DNA of 64,000 bases from Polydactylus sextarius. Taxonomy: Eukaryota; Chordata; Actinopteri; Polynemidae. Position numbers and translations under genes: made by a program. Below, one piece after another: positions 36,946-49,117 of this stretch (position 1 is its first letter; each line of letters opens with the position of its first letter). The notes beneath the pieces were generated by a model. That model had not been told where the DNA came from, did not search any database, and was given only the letters and a program-made list of their open reading frames with translations. Where the stretch lies: NCBI GenBank assembly GCA_016801845.1, contig CM028919.1:3465001-3529000 (forward strand), in the 5' to 3' direction.

Positions 36946-37743
36946 AGGAAGGAGTAGAAGGAGTAGGACATTGCTTTGGCATATTATTTTTAGAATGCAT
37001 TTCCCTGCTCTGGTTTGCAGCAGCCTGCCTCCTTTCTACTACCCCCACCGTCATAACTGAAAACAGCAGTGGGCATCCCCTCAAGCACCTGCATCTCACT
37101 GATGTCTGTGAATTCAGAGAGAATCTCAGTGCCCTCCCTTTCCCTTTTCTGTTTCCTCCTTTTCCTCTCAGCCTCTCTCTTCATATTCCTGACTGTGCCT
37201 CACACTCACTCCCTTTTCCTCCCCCATCCATGCTGCATCAGCCCCCCCTCCATTGCCACCTCATAGTCAGAGACAGATAATCAATATCCATGGCTCGGCG
37301 TCTCCAAGTCTTATTGACTTTGTTTTTGTGGAAGACTTCATAAAGAGTCATTGGGGAGATTCTGTCACTGCCTGTTCCATCCCCTGGCATTAAAACCTCC
37401 TTCACTGCCGCCAAAGACAAGACGTTGCGAATGACTCTAGATGCCTGTGCGACCACTGGAATACCAAATAACAGTGAATGGAGACAGCAGTGCCACTTTC
37501 CACCTGCAAGAGAGACAAGGTTCAGCACCATGAGATGAGAATACAAACAGCCCCTCAGAGACACAGGAAACACTCCAGTGGCTTTCAGATGTGCAGCTAC
37601 AGCATATTTACATAATTTCACATGATGAGCTGCTGGGTGGACTGTGTATTAAAGCAATATGTAAAGGTTTTTATGCCCTGTAGTAGAAAATGGCTATAGA
37701 GGGGGTTGAGGGGTTTCAGTTCTTTCTCTCAGGAGAAATATAG

Positions 37744-37748
<5 letters not shown>

Positions 37749-37839
<91 letters not shown>
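37749..37839. repeat. Long (TA)n array, about 91 bp
   Basis: The longest AT array of the window, with one phase slip at 37780-37781 (TT). It is self-complementary and would extrude as a cruciform. It lies about 135 bp before a Tc1 relic. Confidence 0.95.
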
Positions 37840-37841
<2 letters not shown>

Positions 37842-37973
37842 CAGTGCGGTTTGAGAATTCATGGCGCTTATGTGACAATAATGTTTGTATTGGACAATTT
37901 AAACCATGTGATAATGTTACTAAGAGTCCAAACCCATAATTTAAAATTTTTCCTTTTTTCTACCCTATGTGCT

Positions 37974-38560
37974 AGAGATCAGCCACGTCATTATGACATT
38001 ATGAATATTGTTTCCCCTCGTTTGTCACCAAAACATCTGCCTCATCGAGGTATGGACTCCACTTGACAGCAGATCTTGTCTTAAACCTAAAGATCATCTC
38101 GACCTAAACTATGGAAAACTATGGAAGTGGGGCTTCCATAATCTTGGACTAGATTTTGGACTACTTTGTCCAGTACATCCCACAGCCACTCGACTGGATT
38201 GAGATATGGGGATTTTGAAATCAGTTTGACACTTTGAACTCGCTGTTGTGTTTCTCAAACCTTCTTGTACCATTTCTGCAATGTGGCTGGAGAATTATCC
38301 AGCTGAAAGACACCACTATCACTAGAGAATACTGTCTCCATGGAGGAGTACACTTTGTCTGAAACAATGGTTAGGTAGATGGTACAAGTCAAAGCGACAT
38401 CCACATAAGTGGTAGAACAAAAGGTTTCACAGCAGAATATTGTTTCATATTGTTTGAACCAGCTTGCTGTCTTCCCCAGGTGGTGGACAGGGGGCAGCCT
38501 GTCATGATGGTGGTGCCGTTTATTGATTATATCAATCAAATATGGTAGGACTCATCTGAC
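37974..38560 (-). mobile_element. Degenerate Tc1-like transposon fragment with transposase remnant
   Basis: On the minus strand 38539-38255 reads VSDKVYSSMETVFSSDSGVF, then QLDNSPATLQKWYKKV, corresponding to the FP.GSGLFQQDNAPCHTAK part of Tc1 transposases. Further on, near 38210-38155, it reads PYLNPVEWLWDVLDKVV, matching the PDLNPIEHLWDVLDK motif with the third catalytic residue. The end near 37976 contains GATCAGCCACGTCATTATGA, like the terminal GATCAGCCACAACATTAAAA of a widespread fish Tc1-like family. The other end is truncated inside the transposase. It is a different family from the element at 35.1 kb. Confidence 0.85.
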
Positions 38561-40538
38561 CTTGTTAAATAGATATTTAGATCCATGACTTGTGAGTGAT
38601 TTTAGGGAGTCAGGTAAATGATTCAGATCTCGAATCTCTTTCCCACTACTAAACTATGATTCCAATTTGCATATCCGTGCATCACCCCTGTCTCTACACA
38701 ATTCTTTTTCTCATTTCTGCATATACTGCACTTCCCTCTGCTGCCTTGGCACTGGATGTAAATCATGGATTTCAGATTTTTCCAATATACACACAATTCC
38801 TTTGGATACTGAGCTGGTTATGTGGGAAGATACACTTTCTTTTAACTGCAGTTTTTGAGCAAAGGAGGCCTGTGCAGCGATGATGCAGACAGATGTAGTT
38901 ACCAAGTGCACAGACAAGATAATTCTCAGCAGCCTACACATCCCCTATAGTGAACATGTGGGATAATCTCATTAAGGGGAGGCCACAGCTGATAGCTGTC
39001 ATAATGACTGGGGAATAGACCAGGTGACAAAGCTTTAAGGATAAGAGAGGATCATGTTAATTTGCGTAAGTGCAAGATTCTGTGGAAATATAGAAGGCTT
39101 TGAAGGATATGCGCCTAAAACATAGAACGTGCTTTGCTAGCAGGAGTTGTAGGCGTATGCTCACATCAATGGTGCATGGGTGGCTTTGACTGCAGCGGAT
39201 GACGTGTTTATGTTGTGTACTAATGAAGACCCGCGCTGTCAGCCACACAGCTGCTGGATCCCTACACAGTGATGTGCACCTCATGAGATCAGTTTTGACT
39301 ACATCTATTAATCATCAATCAAACTTCATTTTCCTGTGTTGGCATCTCTTAATTTCAGTCTGAGAACTCCTGCATGATATTTATGCAATTGGAATTGGAT
39401 TCCCCCTATAGAAACTTGTGCTAAGGTATAGACATGCATGATGTTGTCATAAAGTATTATCACATCTGTGTCTGAGGACCACTCTGGGGTGGCCAATTAA
39501 AGCCATATAGTCTAAATATAAGCAGTGGGAAAAGTTTTGTGCATTTTATATTGACATACTCATACTTTTGTCACTGTTTTTGAATTACCTTGCTTCAAAT
39601 TGCCTTCCATTTAAAAAATAATTAAAAATTGACTTCTACTTTTTATTACAATGAATGAGGACTGGTGAGAATTTGCTTATTGCAGTTGAAAAAGATTACT
39701 CTATATTGCGTGAAACTTATGAGGCCCACCAGCCCAGTTATGAGCTTCCATAGACCTGATGGCATTAGAGTTTTGCCTTGTTGGCAAGCAGGAGGCAAAT
39801 GAGATTGGTCTATATGTGGAGCAATATATAAAATACAGCACATTGTGATGCTTCTACATTATTGTGCATGTTCTGCTGTATACATGAAGGCTGAATGAAG
39901 CTGCATTACTGAAGCATATATGAGAATATCAGTACTTATTTGGGCTTAGGTCCCATAGAGGCTCGGTGTGCCTGTGATCCATAAAGTAATAACTTTTTTA
40001 TTAATACCCGTAACAGAATCCCATTAATGGCACATCTTGTCTGGCTGAGAGTAAAATAAGATCGGCTCGATATCAGAAGTTCATCTGAACTTCACCACGT
40101 TTTGTCTCTTTGTTTACAATACTGAGGTGGCTGTCAGCCTGAAATGGATCCATCAATAGCTTGCTCTAGCAGGAATAAATCAGTAGTTAATTATTTTGTC
40201 TCCAGAGAAATAGACTTGGAAGGGACAAAACACAATCACTGTATGATCACATCCCATTAACCAGGACGGGATGAGCTTCCGAAGGTGATTCTAAGACTAA
40301 ACAGAAATTGTTGCTATTAAGAAATTGTTCAAACACAAGTATAAGACATGAGGAAATAGTATTTCAAACTTGATTCTCTTATACAATGTGCTCTTTACTA
40401 CAATGTGGCACTTTAATACAGATATAAGTCTTTTTAGCAAATTTAAATAAATGTCAATGTGACAGATTTTAAATAAAAATGATTTTTTTGGTCTGTCTCT
40501 TTGTGAGTTATACTATTGTTATAATTGTACATTCACTG

Positions 40539-40605
<67 letters not shown>

Positions 40606-40606
40606 T
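40539..40606. repeat. Compound (TA)n(TG)n(TATG)n microsatellite
   Basis: TA run 40539-40556, TG run to 40590, then about four TATG-type units to 40606. Confidence 0.95.
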
Positions 40607-42275
40607 TAATTTATATACAATTTATTCATTTGTATCTATTGCCTGTGGAAACTGCTGCATCATGTTATACTATTGTTCTCTTTAGGAAATAAGCCATTTA
40701 TGTATAAATGGCTCGTATTATCTGCATCACATAACCCAGGTAGCACTACAGAGCCATTAGCCTTTTAGCATCCAATTCTTTTTGTTATTTTGTCTGTTTA
40801 GGAGCAGTGGCACAGAGGGAAAAATGGCATGCAATTGTATGTGTTTTATTGTCTACTGCAGATATGTGTTTTCCCTTGTTAAACAGTATAATTTTATCTG
40901 AGTTAATGCCCCATAAAGGTGATTCATTTGTTACTGTTTTTGTTCCAGCATCTTTCCAGTGGCTGCTGGCCTCCATCAGAGTTGCACATCATTTTGATCC
41001 TGTATGTGTAGCTGGGGGAGAAGTGTCCTCAGTTTGGGGGCTTCAGAGTTTCCTCTGCATTCATCAGGCTGTGACCTCCACTGTTTTTCAGCTGGGTGTG
41101 AAGCAGCTGGAATACGAGCCACTGGTCACATTCTTAGTATTGCTTACTTACTGAACCCTGCATATTTATAACAGTGAGCCATATATGCTGTATGCGCCCC
41201 CCCCACTCCCCAATACAAAATTATATAAAGACAGAACTATGTAGATATGTAGATTTTACAGAGTTGAATTGAAGTTGTTCAGTCTTGCGTGTCCTCTGTG
41301 AACTAACCCTTCACTGGCCATTACCAGGAAATTCACAAACTTCAATTTTGGTGAGTGTTGGACCATTTCGTGCCACACATGCTGAGCCAGAGTGCAGAAG
41401 CCACATCAGACCTGCTTTAATAAATCTTCTCTGACTGCTCCAGAGTCGACAGCCAAGGCCAAAGTCTCTGGTCTTTCACAGGAGAAGGATAATCTGAGCG
41501 ACCACCAGGCCCAAGCACCCAGCCTGGATACAAGGCACAGCTCCAGAGTCAAAATACCCTCTGTGACCTTCCCTTCAGACACAAGTCCAAGTGTGAGATT
41601 GTTCAACAATATGGAGGAAAATCAAGTTGGACGAGGTCATAACTTTGTCTGCAGTAAAGGAACATAGGGGTTGTGTTCTTTGTATTTCAAGATTTATCAA
41701 GATTTATCTGTGAAAATATTTTTGTAAAAACATAACTTTGCTCTGGTGTAAAAAAAAAAAAAATCACTTTCCCTACCCTTTATTTGAAATTCCTAAAAAT
41801 TTAAATTAAGGCCTTGTGTCATGTATTTCTGGTTGCCTTGTTTTATATCTTTTTATATAACCTTCTGCTTAGTTCCAGGACCTGCCAAAGTAACAGAGTG
41901 ACAGCAGTTAACTTTGTTAGGTGCTTCTGATTTAGATTCCAATACATTTTTCTTTTGGGATATAAAGTCATGTTCATATGTGCCAAAAAGTAATTGTTGT
42001 CTATAAGATATGATGTGAATGCTATACTAAAAGAGAAAAGGCTAATCTGGTTAGCTTGTTGGACAAAATAGCTAGTTTTCATTTCCTCTTTTTGAGGACA
42101 AAAGTGTAACAGTACCATAACTGGTAATCAATGCAATTATCTAAAAATTTATGAAAGGTAATTTAATATTAAAGTTAGCATTAGTAGGACTACTTACCTT
42201 GCTGAATCTCAGATTATAAATGCTGTCATCAAAGTCAAGTTTTATGTTTATCCACTTCATGTCTCTCTTACGGAC

Positions 42276-42314
42276 TGGATCAAAGTGGGGGCATGGTGCC
42301 ACCACTTTGATCCA
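42276..42314. repeat. Hairpin with perfect 13-bp arms
   Basis: TGGATCAAAGTGG (42276-42288) and CCACTTTGATCCA (42302-42314) are exact reverse complements around a 13-base loop that itself contains GGCA/TGCC. Confidence 0.85.
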
Positions 42315-43235
42315 ATTAGGAATATCTCAGCAACTGTTGTATAAATTAGGTCCAAACATTAATGGTTTCCAGATGGTGTATCTTTCTGACTTAATGATGA
42401 ATCCCACTTGATATTATATCTTATGTTGCAACAGGTAACGAAGTGATGTGCTTCAATTATGGGGACTAGTGCCAACTTTCTGATAGGAGGCAAATGTGGT
42501 TCATTTGGATGAGGATTTGTAACTTGTCCTTACATGGACAAGATGTGCTCGTTTTATTTTGTCCATGTTGATCCTCTTGCCAAAAGACAGTTTTCTGAGA
42601 GCTTGTGTTTCTTGCTTAAGAGTGCATTCTCACACGATGCCACGCAAAGGTCAAGTGAATCCTGCAGTGTCAGGAGACTCAAGGTATAACCCCAGCAGCC
42701 CTCTCATTGTCTCAGACCTGCCCTTCGACAGGGCCAGTGACCCTCCCTCAGGCTCCATTATTTTCCCCCTCTGACATAATGGATCAAGGATCTCATGCAG
42801 AGAGAACAGATGTTCAGAACTGAGTGTGACCCAAGGCCTTTCCATCCACAGCTACAATTTTTTTTCCACTTTTGTAATTATGCCTTCAGGGTAACAGCCC
42901 AAAGTGACTTTCCAGCTCTGAGCTCTTGGCCACTGCTGCAGGTGTAACTCCTGACTACATCTGAAATAGAAGGATGTCATGCTGTGGGGTCAGCATGACA
43001 CACAAAAAAACATAGCTGAGCTGTGTGGTTTAAGCAGTTTAAATCCCTGCGACAGGAAGTTGGACTTGTAGAATGCATTGAATCTGGTATTTAGCATAAA
43101 TTTAGCATAAAGCAAATGTTTTGACATGTTCTCAGACACTTCCAGTCTTACACTGTTTTCACCAAAATATTGGAACCCAGAAAACATGATGGAAATGATC
43201 TGACCTGAAACTGATGAAAGATGAATGTTCAGAGA

Positions 43236-43302
43236 ACACACACACACACACACACACACAAACAGAGAGAGAGGCAGGGAGAGAGAGAGAGAGAGAGAGA
43301 GA
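43236..43302. repeat. Compound (AC)n and (GA)n microsatellite
   Basis: AC run 43236-43260 followed by a GA-rich run to 43302. Confidence 0.93.
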
Positions 43303-45892
43303 ATATTGTGGATTGTGTTCATGGATAAATTATGAGAGGCCAAACAAAGAGAGCAGACTGATTGTGATTCTTCCGGAAGAAAGAGAAAAATGGAATACGT
43401 GACCTCTAGCTCATGACGACCTCACAGAGATGAGGGCTTGAAGACAATCTGGAATTCTAAAGATGTGAATGAATCCGTGTTTCAGCGTGACAATGCACAC
43501 AATACGAGTGTGTAATCTTTAATTAGTTTACTATGGGATCTTGCAGTATATAAGTGTGTGACTGTGTTATAATACTTTCAAAGTATTATCCATTTTTCGT
43601 CATAATTCAGGTTCTCATTTCTGTCAAAGGAAGTGCAATGAACTTTTTCATCTGCTTGTCCCTTTCAACAGATCATTAACAGTCCAATCTCATCCCTCGC
43701 TGCCGTCCAGCGTCTTCTGAACTGTACCTAATCTCATACAACAATATACCGCCAGAGAATGCAAAGGGCTTTATGTTTACAATTACTTTTCTCACTTGCT
43801 CTTTTGTACTATCTCTATAATGAAAAAAAAAAAACACTGAAAATAGTACAACAGAACTGGAATGACACTCACACAAAGCACTCTGGATTCTTCATAATGT
43901 TAGACAGGGTTTTAATTACTCACTTTTGAAGAGGACTGATTTTTTGTTTTATCATGTTTGTTCAGGAATATCTTATACCATCCTATGAGAATGAATCGAT
44001 CATTTGTATTTCAATTTAATTTAATTTGATTCAGCTTTCCATTTGTAGTGCATGGACAATATTAAAGATGAACAATAACCCTCCATCATCGCAAAAACAC
44101 AAATATTGTTGGTTTGCATACGTACAAAGCATAATGAATGGCTCCAGTTTAATACAAAGCCATTAGTGATCAATCATTTCTTAAAGAGCTCATAGCTCCC
44201 TATAATCCACCCAGTCTCACTTCACTCACAAAATACAGGTTTACCTGTGATCTGTTCTTCAAGAACTAGAGGCACAGCTTTCAGCTAGTGGACAAATCCC
44301 AGTTTGGGTCCAAGAGGCAGTCATCTTGTCTACATTTACAGTCTGACTTAAAACTTCCCTGTTTGATAAAGACTAGAGTCAGAGCTGTTTTAGGTGAGAC
44401 CTGAACCATCCCCTAGATATCACTAGTCTGTCTTCACTCTCCTTTAATCTAAGCCCATGACAATAAATTAAATAATTTTCATTACTATGCAGTAATTGTC
44501 AGTTTTTGTGGATGTAAAATCTGAGATATATTTTTACTTCAAGTGACATCTGCCTTTTAAAAACAAAATCTTAATTAAAAATGATTAACATGATTGACAG
44601 CAGAACAGTTGGACAGGTAATTACAGCACTTTTGAGAGTAGCAAGTGGAGCACCTTAAGGTGAAGAAAATTATATAAAATAATTACGCCTCAGAAAACAT
44701 TTCTTCTGTGTGTATAACAACAATCGGAATTTGGATTTTCAGTGGGTCCACAGGAAGCAAGCAGGTTTGTCCATGATGTCAGTGTGAAAAACATTGTCAT
44801 CAACAGCTAAGTTGAGTGTCCACCAAGCTGTAAGGTTCACATGCAGCAAATATGTCCCATTTTGTAAGTTGATAGTGCAAAAATCATTTTTACTTCGAAG
44901 CTTAGAGTGAAAAGCTTGATTCCAATTAGTCTAAGTGAGCGTGTGTGTGTATGTGTGCGTGCTTCAACAGGAGCTTTTATATTTTAAGATGTCAGTGAAC
45001 CAATTAATCTAGCCCATAATAGACCGTTTGCTAGTGGATTATTTTTCTGATTGGAAGGTTCAGACACTGGCAGTTAATTGGCTTTTAAGTGTTCGTCTGA
45101 CGTACACATCTCTCTTAACTCTCTAATTTAATTTTCAATCTTGATATAATTATCACACGGACCCAATTATTGATCGACTGCAGGTACTCTGACATTCAAC
45201 AGAAGTGTGGCTCCACTGTCCTGCCAATCATTTCAGACTCATTTTCCCACTGGAGACAAAAAAACAGAAAGAAAAGAAATGAAGCTGCTCTCATCTGTGT
45301 CCATGCTGTAATAAAAATGTGAAGTGAACATGAAACATGAAGATGGGGGTCCATTTTGTGTGAGAAGAGGCGCAGATGGGATGTCCAACTTGGGAACTAA
45401 TTGGAGGCAACAGTGAGCTGATAGGCTGACATGATCCAGGTCATGGTATCAATGGGACTCATCATCCTTTACCATTGTGTAAGCTATGTATAAAATAAAT
45501 TTAAGGATTTATGTTTATTTAATATGGTTTTGTACAGTTTTTTTTTTTCTTTTTATACATTTTGCTTACAGATTGTGACTTAGTAGTTTTAACAGCCCTA
45601 TCTCTTTCTCACCCAGTTAGGTTAGCATGCCTCTCTTACAGTCTTAGTAAATACTAGTTAGTGAAAAATACTGTAATTCAGTAAATTGTCCTAAAGTATC
45701 AAACTGGTTGCTTGAAAACATCATTAGTACAATCACAGCCAAATTGAAAATGCAATGCTTTAGGAAATATCAGTGGGATTTCTGGCCGTGTTAATGAATG
45801 CGGAGCAAAACACTTCTAAAAGGTAATCCACCAATCAGTATGATCTCTGTGCTGCTGAAAGAAGACTGAATCATTGTTAGACAGAACGCAGC

Positions 45893-45923
45893 ACACAGTG
45901 CTGCAGAGAGAGCAGCACTGTGT
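45893..45923. repeat. Hairpin with perfect 12-bp arms
   Basis: ACACAGTGCTGC and GCAGCACTGTGT around the loop AGAGAGA. Confidence 0.85.
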
Positions 45924-46009
45924 TACCCACTGAACCCAAGACACAAAAAACTACAGTTCATATTGCTGAAACCCGACTTCTATCATTTGTGTGGTTAAAG
46001 TAAAAAGTG

Positions 46010-46240
46010 AGAGTTACTGGTTCCTTAGTCACTGACAGTTCAAAAACTATAAGTTCTAAATATAATTTGTAAGAAGTGAAATGTGTGGGGGTTAGACAAG
46101 ATAAAGTTTAAAAAAAAAAAGGTGAAAAAGCTGAAAAGAAAGGGTGACATCACAGGTCATGTTACTCACTCTAACCTGCTTCCATGCACATTCATTATCA
46201 GAAATGGGAATTAAAAAAAGTATAAAACTGTGATAATTCA
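46010..46240 (+). repeat. Dispersed repeat, copy 1 (partner at 57.7-58.0 kb)
   Basis: Shares with the reverse complement of 57672-57970, in order: CACTGACAGTTCAAA, a GGGGTT segment, TGACATCAC/T..GGTCATGT, CACTCTAACCTGCT and a CATTAT..AAATGG end, with point changes and small gaps. Two colinear copies in opposite orientation show a dispersed repeat family. The family name is not known to me. Confidence 0.7.
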
Positions 46241-46438
46241 AAAATCAGCTGCAGTAACAGTTGGATAGCTGAAATCTTTGAGACCTGTTTACAGTTTAAA
46301 TCAAGTCTTTAACTCAAGGTCTGCTGAAGTAATTACAAGAGAAAGAGGAGGAAGCTTTGAGGATTTCAACAAGAAAGGATATACATGAAAAGTTTGATAT
46401 TTCAAAGAGTATGACATATGAAAGAACTGAATACATAT

Positions 46439-46467
46439 GTTCAATTCATATACAATATGAATTGAAC
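46439..46467. repeat. Hairpin with perfect 13-bp arms and 3-base loop
   Basis: GTTCAATTCATAT, loop ACA, ATATGAATTGAAC. It lies about 200 bp after dispersed repeat copy 1. Confidence 0.85.
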
Positions 46468-49076
46468 TGAACATTTAGTTTAAATGGACTTTCTATGTTA
46501 AGGCATGTAGAAGTTAGTGGTGTAAATCACAAGTTTCATCATGATATGATATTATTATGGTTCTTTGGGTAGCAATGATGTTTGACGATATCACAAAGTC
46601 TGGCACGAAACAATTTTGTGTTGATCTGCGATCAACACGAGATGATTGTATATCCATTTAACACATTTAACATCAGGTTATAAAAAAGAAAATAAAATAT
46701 GATTTGACAGATTTATTTCTAAGTTCTTAAAGAAATCTAAATGAAAAACAATCCATTCATTATTAATAAATTGAATGTGGAGGTGGAACTTGGACAGAAA
46801 CAGTAACACAATATGTGCCACAATATTTAAAAATGGTGGAACATTGAAACTAGGAAGATCATACATTGGAACTGATTTTGCAGTGATCACACCAACCAGC
46901 CTTGTGAAGAGGAAGTGACTGCAATGTCCCTAATATAACTTCCTAAGGTAATAGTTTGGGAGCCCAAATGATAGACTGAATATATCCACACACAAAAAAA
47001 AAATCTATAGAATGACTTTATTTTGGAATAAAAATGTGTTTCCAAACTGGAACCTGCGATGCAGTTAAGACAGAGACACAATACAACGAAACAGACTCTG
47101 TTTGATCATTTGCAACAATTTGGTGTAATGTTTCCTACCTAACTTTCATGATTTAATAATTTAACCTTTACCAACCTTACTCTTTATTTTAGCCAGTAAA
47201 CATATGTTATTACTTGGCTGATTTTGTTCATATGAACAGCAGCTGCAAGCAGCTCCTGAATTTTCATCCAGCACCACCGGCAGCATGCTGATATTTTTGG
47301 TTCAGAATGAAATGTCTGGATAATTAACACCATGAAATGTGGAAAACAGATGTTCATGTTTCCAACGTGATGAATTGTGTGTGAACTTTTTCTTTAATTC
47401 TCTATCAACATTCTCTCACAACATTTTCAAATTACAATTGTGCCTAATTTTGATTATGATCATGTACGGCCTCAAACAGCTGTTAGATGTTAGCTGTTAA
47501 AAGAAATGTTTGTGGGAAGTTGAGTAGGGATTAGCATTTCTTAAAGAGGGATGAATAGTGTCTTTCACACATCCAAGTGAGCAATATCACCTGTACAGGA
47601 CAAATGATGTTAACCTAAGAAGACAATTTTATACCTGTCTGACATATGGAAGCTATATATGGAAGCTAGTCCACAAAGTTGTATGTTGTATGTAAGTTGA
47701 TGAAAAGGTATGAAAATATGTCTGTATATGTAGTCAATAATTCTCTCAGTGTGTCCCAAGCGAGGTGGTTATCAGTTTTCCCTCTTATCCTATGACACAT
47801 CTATCTCAGTCAGCCAGCAGACTCTGCCCCATTGAATTGCACGACAGAAACTTTCACAAAGACACTTGGAGAGACGAGAGGAGGACGTCACGGTGAGTAC
47901 AGTGATGAAGATGACAGCGTTGGAGAAGGAGAACAGATTGCTGCCGCATTCATTCTTTCCTGCTGTTCATTAGTAATTTCTGAACCGTAGGCTCTTAGTC
48001 CCTATTTGGAATAAAACAAAAACACATCAATCATTTTCAGACTGCTGGCTTTCACCTGCGCTGTGCAATTATTCTTTCTACCACTTGTCTCAATTGTCTT
48101 GTTTGCTTGATCACTTGGAAAGGCTTTTAGTTCAACCACCAAAAGGATTTGTGGAGAAGATTTACATTCATCTGTGTGAAAGGATCTAAAAACTGTTTCT
48201 TGACTGCACACGAAACCATCAAATATTTTGTCATTTCTCATTGGTAATACAATCTAGATCAGTGTTCTTGAGTAATACTTGTGAAAATGGCTGCTTAGGT
48301 TGAAATGAAGGGTAAAATGTACCACTTTGACCCATGTTGCTTTTAGTGAGACATCACAAAACAAGACTAGGTCATAACCTGGAATTTTGCAGGACTACAC
48401 ATGTTAAACTGAGAACATGTGAGGAAACTGCTGTGGAACTGCGATTTGCTGATCAGCATATTTGTGATGTTTTTAGGACTTTATCTGTTTACTTCTCTCT
48501 TGCTGTCTGTGCTAACATGCAGTGATTTAATAAAACTTAATTCCCAATAAAGCTGTTCTCATTCACATGTTTCTGAACTACATCCAAGCTGCTACTCTGC
48601 TAAAAACCTGATTTTATAACCACAACGTCATCTGAAAAAATCAACAGAGGCACATAGGTTAAGTACAATGGCTGTGAGTTTGATTATATCTACATGCAAA
48701 ATGATCACACATTGCTGAACTGTGATGGTTCACACGTATAAGTGTATTCACTCCACGACTGTGTCTGCTATGGTGCTGCTACTGCCAGTTTATTCACTCT
48801 GAGGTTGCTTCTGATAATGATTCAACAAAGACAATACTATGGCAACACTGCTTGTCAACATCCCCTGATGACAAATCTGTTTGCATCAATTAATTTTGAT
48901 TATGCAGTCATTCAGCCCACCAATGGCACAGCTCTATCACCCTTAAACCACATAATCACTCATGGACATTTGCATTAATACAGCTAACCCCACTCTTGTA
49001 AACCAACCTGGTACCTGGGAGTCATCTATTGTCCTGTACAGCCACTCAGAGTGGATACTAAAGGCTCAAGTGGTGA

Positions 49077-49078
<2 letters not shown>

Positions 49079-49115
<37 letters not shown>
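49079..49115. repeat. (AT)n microsatellite
   Basis: About 18 units. Confidence 0.95.

Positions 49116-49117
<2 letters not shown>

Larger units (their letters stand above)
38560..46000. other. Intergenic DNA, no gene recognised
   Basis: Contains a compound TA/TG/TATG microsatellite (40539-40606), an AC/GA compound array (43236-43302), a 13-bp-stem hairpin (42276-42314), a 12-bp-stem hairpin (45893-45923) and a possible conserved block (44990-45190). The largest open frames (40807-41154, 115 codons; 41392-41667, 91 codons) lack recognisable domains. Confidence 0.5.

Noticed and set aside
37706..37939. 77-codon frame rich in Tyr-Ile
   Set aside because: It is a reading of the (TA)n array and has no coding meaning; the same holds for frames over 15217-15255 and 36658-36942.
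40807..41154. 115-codon plus-strand frame
   Set aside because: No recognisable domain; hydrophobic patches but no signal of selection, and no neighbouring exon.
41392..41667. 91-codon plus-strand frame and overlapping minus frame
   Set aside because: Both strands are open over much of the same segment, so at most one could code; no domain was recognised in either.
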